Below are positions 7,690-12,398 of a DNA stretch of 12,398 bases, one piece after another. The notes under the pieces were generated by a model that was not told the origin of the DNA, did not search any database, and saw only the letters and a program-made list of their open reading frames with translations. Position numbers and translations under genes: made by a program. How positions within the stretch are numbered: the first letter of the stretch is position 1; every line of letters begins with the position of its first letter. The stretch is from an uncultured Sphingobium sp. (GTDB lineage Bacteria; Pseudomonadota; Alphaproteobacteria; Sphingomonadales; Sphingomonadaceae): the NCBI GenBank assembly GCA_946479185.1, contig CAMLFF010000058.1, positions 1 to 12,398 on the forward strand, in the 5' to 3' direction.

Positions 7690-8163
7690 ATGGCAACCAT
7701 GCTGATGGTGAATGGCGAAACACGCAAGGTTGAGACCGACCCCGCCAAGCCGCTCCTGTGGGTCCTGCGCGAAGATCTGGGCCTGCTCGGCACCAAATTC
7801 GGCTGCGGCATGTCGCTGTGCGGCGCTTGCACGGTGATGGTGGATGGCCAGGCCGTGCGCTCCTGCACCGCGCCAGTGAGCACAGCTGTCGGCAAGCAAA
7901 TCACCACCATCGAGAAGGTCGCAACGACGCCCGTCGGCAAGAAGATCAGCGACGCATGGAATGAGCTGGACGTGCCCCAGTGCGGCTATTGCCAGGCCGG
8001 GCAGATCATGTCCGCCACGGCGCTGCTCAACAAGACGCCGCAGCCAACCGACGCCCAGATCGATCAGGCGATGACCGGTAATATCTGCCGCTGCGCAACC
8101 TATCTGCGCATTCGCGCTGCCATCAAGCAGGCCGCTGGCCTCAAAGAAGGAGCGGCTGCATGA
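7690..8163 (+). CDS. [2Fe-2S]-binding small subunit of a molybdenum hydroxylase (IorA-like)
   Basis: This is the iron-sulfur electron-transfer subunit of a two-subunit xanthine oxidase-family hydroxylase. The 157-aa product has an N-terminal plant-ferredoxin-type domain with Cys39, Cys44, Cys47 and Cys59 ([13 protein letters not shown] ... SC). The all-helical second [2Fe-2S] domain has Cys98 and Cys101 (QCGYCQAGQ) and Cys133 and Cys135 (NICRCATY). It passes electrons from the molybdenum site to an acceptor. It has no signal peptide, so export would have to be by association with the large subunit. The start is the ATG at 7690, set by the strong Shine-Dalgarno sequence. Its stop overlaps the large-subunit ATG (ATGA at 8160), and AGAAGGAG at 8145-8152 serves that second start. 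The family is clear; the substrate is not, so no symbol is given. Confidence 0.9.
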   Translation: MATMLMVNGETRKVETDPAKPLLWVLREDLGLLGTKFGCGMSLCGACTVMVDGQAVRSCTAPVSTAVGKQITTIEKVATTPVGKKISDAWNELDVPQCGYCQAGQIMSATALLNKTPQPTDAQIDQAMTGNICRCATYLRIRAAIKQAAGLKEGAAA

Positions 8164-10367
8164 ACGCGCTCACCCTCAATCGCCGCGCTTTGCTCAAGGC
8201 GAGCATCATTGGCGGGGCCGTGCTCAGCTTCGATGCACGCATCGCTTTTGCTGCCACGCCGGGCGACAAGGCCATCGTGATCGACGCCTATGTGCGGGTC
8301 AATCCGGATAACAGCTTCATCATCGGCGCGAAAAACCCTGAGGTCGGCCAGGGCGTCAAGACGATGCTGCCCATGCTCATCGCCGAGGAGCTGGATGTCG
8401 ACTGGACACAGGTAACGGCGGAGACGACGATTGCCGATGCCAATGTTTACGGCTTCCAGATCGCCGGTGGTAGCTTCACCACGCCGATGCGACAGGTTGG
8501 CGCGGCGGCACGGCAGATGTTCCTGGCTGCTGCAGCGGCCAAATGGAGTGTGGGCGTGGAGACGCTGACCACCTCGGCGGGCACGGTGACGCATGGCCCC
8601 AGCAAGCGCGTGGCGACCTATGCCTCGCTGGCGCGCGATGCCGCGAAGGTGGCAGCGCCGGACCTCAAGACGGTGGCGCTGAAGGACCCGAAGACGTTCA
8701 AGATCATCGGCAAATCCAAGCATGGTGTGGATACGCCTGCCATCGTCGCGGGTAAGCCATTGTTCGGCATTGATGTGGTCAAGCCTGGCATGCTCTATGC
8801 CGCGATTGAGGCGTGCCCCGCTTTTGGCGGCACGCTCGTCAGCTTTGATGAAGCTGCGGTCAAGAAGCAACCGGGCGTGCTGGCCGTGATGGCGATCAAC
8901 AGCGCTTACGACATCAAGGGCGCCAAGGATGCCGTGGTGATCGTTGCGGAGAGCTGGTGGGTCGCCAATCGCGCCCGCTCGGTGCTGAAACCTGTCTGGT
9001 CGACCGATGCGCAAAAGCAGTTTTCGACTGCCGCTTTTGCCGCCAGCGCCGCCACCACGATGGACGCCGCGCCTGCCGGGCCGATCCTGCAAAAGGGCGA
9101 TGTGGCCAAGGCGATGGAGGGCGCCGCCAAGACCGTCACCGCCAAATATGAATATCCCTTCCTCTCCCACGCGACGCTGGAGCCGCAAAATTGCACGGCG
9201 GAGTTTAAGGACGGCAAGATCACCTTCTGGGCGCCTACGCAGAACCCCGGCGATGGACGCAAGGTGGTGGCCGAGGCGCTGGGCATCGCGCCCGAGGCGA
9301 TCACCATCCATATGACGCGCATCGGCGGTGGCTTTGGCCGCCGCCTTTCCAATGATTATATGGTGCAGGTTGCGCAGATTGCCCGCGCGCTGCCGGGTCG
9401 CCCGATCAAGATGATTTGGACGCGCACGGACGATCTGCGTCATGATTTCTACCGCGCAGGCGGCTGGCATAATTTCACGGCAGGCATTGACGCCAAGGGC
9501 GCGCTGGTTGCGCTCAAGGATCATTTCGTTACGGTCGGCAAGGGTGGCAAGCCCGGCACCGGCGCGGCGATGGGCGCGACCGAATTCCCCGCGCAGCTGA
9601 TCGATCATGTCGATTTCGGCCAGACTGTTCTCGAGAGCAATGTGCCTACCGGCTATCTGCGCGCGCCAACTTCCAATGCGATGGCCTTCGTGTTCCAGAG
9701 CTTCCTCGATGAGGTGGCGCTGGCAGGCGGACTCGATCTGCCGGAGTTCCTGCGCCGCACGCTGGGCGAGGCGCGGGTGATCAGCAGCGACGGCGCTGCC
9801 TCACCCGATGGCAGCAAGCCCGAGTTCAACACGGGCCGTGCCCGCGCCGTGATCGACAAGGTGTGCCAGATGGCGAGCTGGAAAGGCCGCTCTGGCGGGG
9901 ATGCTGGTGGGGGCGTGCGCAAGGGCCGGGGCTTTGGCTTCTTCTACAGCCATCGCGGCTATTTCGCCGAGATTGTGGACCTGACCGTAGCGAAAAATGG
10001 CCGTGTTAAGGTGGACAAGGTGTGGGTCGCGGGCGATGTGGGCAGCCAGATCATCAACCCGATCAACGCGCTGCATCAGGCGCAGGGATCGGTGATCGAT
10101 GGTATCGGCCAGGCGCTCTCCGGCCAGAAGATCGAATTTGTGGAAGGCGCCGCCAACCGCACCAACTTCCATGATTATCCGCTGCCGCGCATCATCGATA
10201 CGCCCGATGACGTGGTGGTCGAATGGGTGATTTCGGACAATCCACCGACGGGATTGGGCGAGCCAGCCCTGCCGCCGGTGATCCCGGCTGTGGCGAATGC
10301 GATCTTCGCGGCGACGGGCAAGCGCTTGCGCGCGCTGCCGGTGGTGGCGAAGGATTTGGCGGTTTGA
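8160..10367 (+). CDS. Molybdopterin-binding large subunit of an IorB-like molybdenum hydroxylase with Tat-like signal
   Basis: This is the catalytic subunit of a xanthine dehydrogenase/aldehyde oxidase-family enzyme, similar in layout to isoquinoline 1-oxidoreductase IorB and membrane-linked aldehyde dehydrogenases. The 735-aa product begins with a twin-arginine-like signal: NRRALLK near residues 7-13, a hydrophobic stretch to about 31, and likely cleavage after IAFA. This predicts folded export to the periplasm together with the [2Fe-2S] partner. Cofactor-binding motifs include IGGGFGRR (388-395) and [12 protein letters not shown] near 499. The C-terminal GLGEPALPP places the catalytic glutamate at 701. 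No FAD-domain subunit is present in the window, so the acceptor is unlikely to be NAD+. Maturation would depend on the divergent xdhC and mocA-like genes. The substrate cannot be read from sequence; N-heterocycles and aldehydes are the family precedents. Confidence 0.9.
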   Translation: MNALTLNRRALLKASIIGGAVLSFDARIAFAATPGDKAIVIDAYVRVNPDNSFIIGAKNPEVGQGVKTMLPMLIAEELDVDWTQVTAETTIADANVYGFQIAGGSFTTPMRQVGAAARQMFLAAAAAKWSVGVETLTTSAGTVTHGPSKRVATYASLARDAAKVAAPDLKTVALKDPKTFKIIGKSKHGVDTPAIVAGKPLFGIDVVKPGMLYAAIEACPAFGGTLVSFDEAAVKKQPGVLAVMAINSAYDIKGAKDAVVIVAESWWVANRARSVLKPVWSTDAQKQFSTAAFAASAATTMDAAPAGPILQKGDVAKAMEGAAKTVTAKYEYPFLSHATLEPQNCTAEFKDGKITFWAPTQNPGDGRKVVAEALGIAPEAITIHMTRIGGGFGRRLSNDYMVQVAQIARALPGRPIKMIWTRTDDLRHDFYRAGGWHNFTAGIDAKGALVALKDHFVTVGKGGKPGTGAAMGATEFPAQLIDHVDFGQTVLESNVPTGYLRAPTSNAMAFVFQSFLDEVALAGGLDLPEFLRRTLGEARVISSDGAASPDGSKPEFNTGRARAVIDKVCQMASWKGRSGGDAGGGVRKGRGFGFFYSHRGYFAEIVDLTVAKNGRVKVDKVWVAGDVGSQIINPINALHQAQGSVIDGIGQALSGQKIEFVEGAANRTNFHDYPLPRIIDTPDDVVVEWVISDNPPTGLGEPALPPVIPAVANAIFAATGKRLRALPVVAKDLAV

Positions 10368-10391
10368 TCGAATTGGGTGGCTTGGAGCTGA

Positions 10392-10964
10392 TCAGATAAT
10401 GTCAGCAATAAGCCGCCTTTCGAGTGCCTCGTCAGCGGAGAGATACCAGTTGGAAGGTGCCTTCTTCATGACCTCGTCCATGGAGATGTCGCTATCGGCG
10501 ATCAGGCGCGCGAAATCCTCATCTTCCAACTGCATTCCAACCTGAATCTGAGATGCGAGCGCTTCGATTTGTGGAAGGCTTTCTCTGATTGGTCCTGACA
10601 GCGTGAGGGTCTTCTCAAGCTGGCGGCTATGGATTAAAAGCCGGCAATCGGGCGTGAGATAGCGATCCGCGACCGGGAAGGCGGACATGATGGTCATACC
10701 CGCAGAGTAGCATTCCGTCTTGCCGACGAAGATCAATCGCCGCTCTGACCGCGCGCGTAGACGTTCAAGCTCCAGCACGATGCGGCGCGCCATTTCCGCT
10801 TCGCCGCCCGGCGTAGTGATAGAGATGAGTATCGGCCCTGTGCCATCGGCAACGCCGCGCAAATCATGCAGGAATTTTGCGGCGCTTTGATCGGTGAGCG
10901 ATCCCAAAAGCTCGACATCTGAGCGATCGAAGTCGATGGCGGAGATGTCCGCGGTGTCGGTCAT
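10392..10964 (-). CDS. ClpP-like serine protease-fold protein with altered triad
   Basis: The 190-aa product resembles the Clp protease proteolytic subunit: VELLGSLTDQSAAKFL at the N-terminus, ISITTPGGEAEMA (oxyanion-loop Gly-Gly at 53-54), CYSAGMTIMSAFP, RLLIHSR and a C-terminal YLSADEALERRLI. Ser87 and His112 are 25 residues apart, exactly the spacing of the nucleophile and His in E. coli ClpP. The position of the third residue (ClpP D-R-F-L-S-A) reads N-W-Y-L-S-A, so the Asp is Asn172. The ATG at 10964 gives the usual family length. The frame stays open upstream to a GTG at 11144 (60 extra codons), which look unlike the family and are Pro/Ser-rich near the junction. No ClpX or ClpA partner is nearby. 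It could be a specialised protease, an adaptor-like pseudo-protease or an uncharacterised ClpP relative. It converges on the hydroxylase gene with a 24-bp gap. Confidence 0.78.
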   Translation of the reverse strand: MTDTADISAIDFDRSDVELLGSLTDQSAAKFLHDLRGVADGTGPILISITTPGGEAEMARRIVLELERLRARSERRLIFVGKTECYSAGMTIMSAFPVADRYLTPDCRLLIHSRQLEKTLTLSGPIRESLPQIEALASQIQVGMQLEDEDFARLIADSDISMDEVMKKAPSNWYLSADEALERRLIADII

Positions 10965-11188
10965 TATTGGCTCTCGCGACGATGGGGGAGGTGGTGCAGC
11001 TGAATAGCCGTGAGACTTTGCATGCTGGGCCAAATCGATGAAGGCCTGACAGGTTCCAAATAATGAGGGCCAAGGGCTGCAGGCTTGAATGGCAAGGTCC
11101 GCGCGCCGCGCAAAATAATCCGGCACAGACGTGCTCGCGGCCACGCCGTTTGGTGAGGAGGTGCTAAGGGTTTACAAATCAAATGATC
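10965..11188 (-). other. 224-bp gap between arsC and the ClpP-like gene
   Basis: This stretch lies downstream of arsC and upstream of the ClpP-like ATG on the same strand. The ClpP-like frame stays open through its last 180 bases back to a GTG at 11144, so part could be an N-terminal extension. Otherwise it should hold the 5' leader and promoter of the ClpP-like gene. I could not pick a convincing -35/-10 pair, and there is no tRNA-like or strong terminator structure. A short inverted repeat (11185-11198) overlaps the arsC stop codon. Confidence 0.4.
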
Positions 11189-11527
11189 CTAAAGGATCTC
11201 GCGCACCTTCTCTGGCGGGCGGCCCAAGCGCACGCCCTTGTCGGTCTCCACCAGCGGTCGCTCGATCAGGATCGGGTCCGCCGCCATCGCGTCCAGAATC
11301 GCGTCGTCGTCCGCGCCCTTGAGCGCCTTCGCGCCATCTTCGCCTTTGCGCAGGCCATCACGCGGCGTCATGCCAGCCTTGGTGTAAAGCGCCGCGAGGG
11401 TTTCGCGGCTAGGCGGGGTCTTGAGATACTCCACAATCTCCACCTCGACGCCCGGCGCGGCCTCAAGCAGCGCCAGCGTCTCGCGCGATTTGGAGCAGCG
11501 CGGGTTGTGGTAGATGGTGGCTTTCAT
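11189..11527 (-). CDS. arsC: ArsC/Spx-family reductase (glutaredoxin-type arsenate reductase-like)
   Basis: ArsC proteins of this family reduce arsenate with glutathione and glutaredoxin through one N-terminal cysteine. The 112-aa product starts MKATIYHNPRCSKSRETL, with the catalytic Cys11 in the canonical YHNPRCSKSR context. Further family features are EYLKTPPSRETL near 35-46, RDGLRKGE near 76 and LIERPLVE with RLGRPPEKV near the C-terminus. Those arginines correspond to oxyanion-binding positions in characterised ArsC. The ATG at 11527 is preferred over an upstream in-frame start at 11593, which lies inside accC and adds 22 unrelated residues. It lies 7 nt after the accC stop, so the two are probably co-transcribed. 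No arsR or arsenite efflux gene is in view, so a true role in arsenic resistance is uncertain. Confidence 0.87.
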   Translation of the reverse strand: MKATIYHNPRCSKSRETLALLEAAPGVEVEIVEYLKTPPSRETLAALYTKAGMTPRDGLRKGEDGAKALKGADDDAILDAMAADPILIERPLVETDKGVRLGRPPEKVREIL

Positions 11528-11534
11528 TGTTCGC

Positions 11535-12398
11535 TCAATCGTCCTTCGTGCGCTCCAGCCACTCTTCCAGCCACTTGATGGTATAGTCGCCATTCTGCAC
11601 GTCCGGTTCGGCGAGCAGGCGCTGGTGGAGGGGGATGGTGGTCTTCATGCCGTCGATGACGAACTCGTCAAGCGCGCGCTTGAGGCGCATCAGGCAGCCC
11701 TCGCGGGTGCGGCCATAGACGATGAGCTTGCCGATCATGCTGTCATAATAGGGCGGCACATTATAGCCCTGATACAGCGCGCTATCGACGCGGACGTGCA
11801 TGCCGCCCGGCACATGGAGCATCTTCACCTGCCCGGGTGAGGGCATGAAGGTCTTGGGATCCTCGGCATTGATGCGGCATTCGATGGCGTGGCCGGTGAA
11901 CACCAGGTCTTCCTGCGTGACGGAGAGCGCGCGGCCCTCGGCGATGCGGATCTGCTCGCGCACCAGATCGAAACCGGTGATCATCTCGGTCACCGGATGC
12001 TCCACCTGAATGCGGGTGTTCATCTCGATGAAGTAGAATTCGCCATTTTCGTACAGGAACTCAATGGTGCCTGCGCCGCGATATTTCATGTCGGCCATCG
12101 CCTTGGAGACTATGCCGCCCATCCGGTCCCGCTCGGCGGTTGAGATGATGGGGGAGGGCGCTTCTTCAAGTACCTTCTGGTGGCGGCGCTGGAGCGAGCA
12201 ATCGCGCTCGCCCAGATGGATGGCATTGCCCTCGCCATCGCCAAAAATCTGGAACTCGATGTGGCGCGGATTGCCGAGATATTTTTCCATGTAGACAGTG
12301 TCGTCGCCGAACGCCGCCTTGGCCTCGCTCTTGGCCTGCGACATCAGGCTCTCAAATTCTTCCTCGGTCGGCACGACCTTCATGCCGCGCCCGCCGCC
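11535..12398 (-). CDS. accC: Biotin carboxylase subunit AccC of acetyl-CoA carboxylase, N-terminal part outside window
   Basis: AccC carboxylates biotin on the carrier protein AccB with ATP and bicarbonate, the first half-reaction of acetyl-CoA carboxylase in fatty acid synthesis. The visible 287 residues start exactly in the ATP-grasp glycine loop (GGGRGMKVV). They continue with [34 protein letters not shown] and the catalytic [16 protein letters not shown], where the Glu, Asn and Arg bind metal and biotin. [12 protein letters not shown] and the C-terminal domain ending RTKDD follow. About 160 N-terminal residues (the biotin carboxylase N-domain) lie beyond base 12398. accB is the expected upstream neighbour in such operons but is not visible. 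No biotinyl or carboxyltransferase domain follows, so this is the free-standing subunit, not a propionyl-CoA or acetyl-CoA carboxylase alpha fusion. Confidence 0.97.
   Translation of the reverse strand, partial: GGGRGMKVVPTEEEFESLMSQAKSEAKAAFGDDTVYMEKYLGNPRHIEFQIFGDGEGNAIHLGERDCSLQRRHQKVLEEAPSPIISTAERDRMGGIVSKAMADMKYRGAGTIEFLYENGEFYFIEMNTRIQVEHPVTEMITGFDLVREQIRIAEGRALSVTQEDLVFTGHAIECRINAEDPKTFMPSPGQVKMLHVPGGMHVRVDSALYQGYNVPPYYDSMIGKLIVYGRTREGCLMRLKRALDEFVIDGMKTTIPLHQRLLAEPDVQNGDYTIKWLEEWLERTKDD

Noticed and set aside
8100..9608. 502-codon open frame on the - strand, antisense to the molybdopterin large subunit
   Set aside because: It lies fully opposite a clearly real gene. Its translation is rich in Arg, His, Asp and Gly with no recognisable domain, as expected for the antisense shadow of GC-rich codons.
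10386..10406. Inverted repeat GCTGA...TCAGC between the iorB-like and ClpP-like genes, considered as a bidirectional terminator
   Set aside because: It has 5-bp arms with a 10-nt spacer and no T-run on either strand, too weak to call.
11185..11198. Inverted repeat GATCCT-AA-AGGATC at the arsC stop codon, considered as a terminator
   Set aside because: The stem is only 5-6 bp and AT-containing, with no U-tract after it on the - strand. It may be chance.
1..12398. tRNA genes, CRISPR arrays, insertion sequences, prophage or toxin-antitoxin genes
   Set aside because: I found no cloverleaf-like sequence, spaced direct repeats, transposase motifs or paired small toxin/antitoxin ORFs. The gene content is ordinary chromosomal.

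Overview
The window is high-GC, densely packed bacterial chromosome. Gene content, protein sequences and the ccmE-F-G-H-I order suggest an alphaproteobacterium, most likely a sphingomonad (an inference from memory; no search was run). It contains twelve protein-coding genes, two of them cut by the window edges. I see no RNA gene, insertion sequence, CRISPR array or prophage part.

Layout. (1) Bases 2-4005, + strand: the distal half of a cytochrome c maturation operon, ccmE (5' end missing)-ccmF-ccmG-ccmH-ccmI, each gene joined to the next by a 4-nt ATGA stop/start overlap. CcmE carries heme, CcmF (with CcmH and CcmI) ligates it to apocytochrome c, and CcmG and CcmH handle the CXXCH thiols. (2) Bases 4108-6045, + strand: kup, a potassium transporter starting at GTG, preceded by two chained micro-ORFs. 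(3) Bases 6030-7540, - strand: xdhC and a mocA-like nucleotidyltransferase, maturation factors for molybdenum hydroxylases. The second gene has no ATG, GTG or TTG start for its full-length frame. (4) Bases 7690-10367, + strand, divergent from xdhC: a two-subunit molybdenum hydroxylase of the isoquinoline 1-oxidoreductase type, with a [2Fe-2S] small subunit and a large molybdopterin subunit that has a Tat-like signal. A 15-bp perfect palindrome lies between the divergent units. (5) Bases 10392-10964, - strand: a ClpP-like protein that keeps the Ser and His of the triad but has Asn at the Asp position. (6) Bases 11189-12398, - strand: accC (biotin carboxylase, N-terminal part missing) followed 7 nt later by an ArsC-family reductase.

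Functional logic. Block 3 very probably serves block 4: a MocA-type enzyme would make the cytidylated molybdenum cofactor, and XdhC would bind, sulfurate and insert it. The large subunit looks exported and there is no FAD subunit in the window, so electrons probably leave to a periplasmic carrier such as a cytochrome c. That would depend on the Ccm machinery of block 1, but the link is only inference.

Nothing here is clearly a new multi-gene system. The points most worth a second look are the non-canonical mocA start, the micro-ORF chain before kup, the Asp-to-Asn ClpP-like protein and the palindrome in the divergent promoter region.
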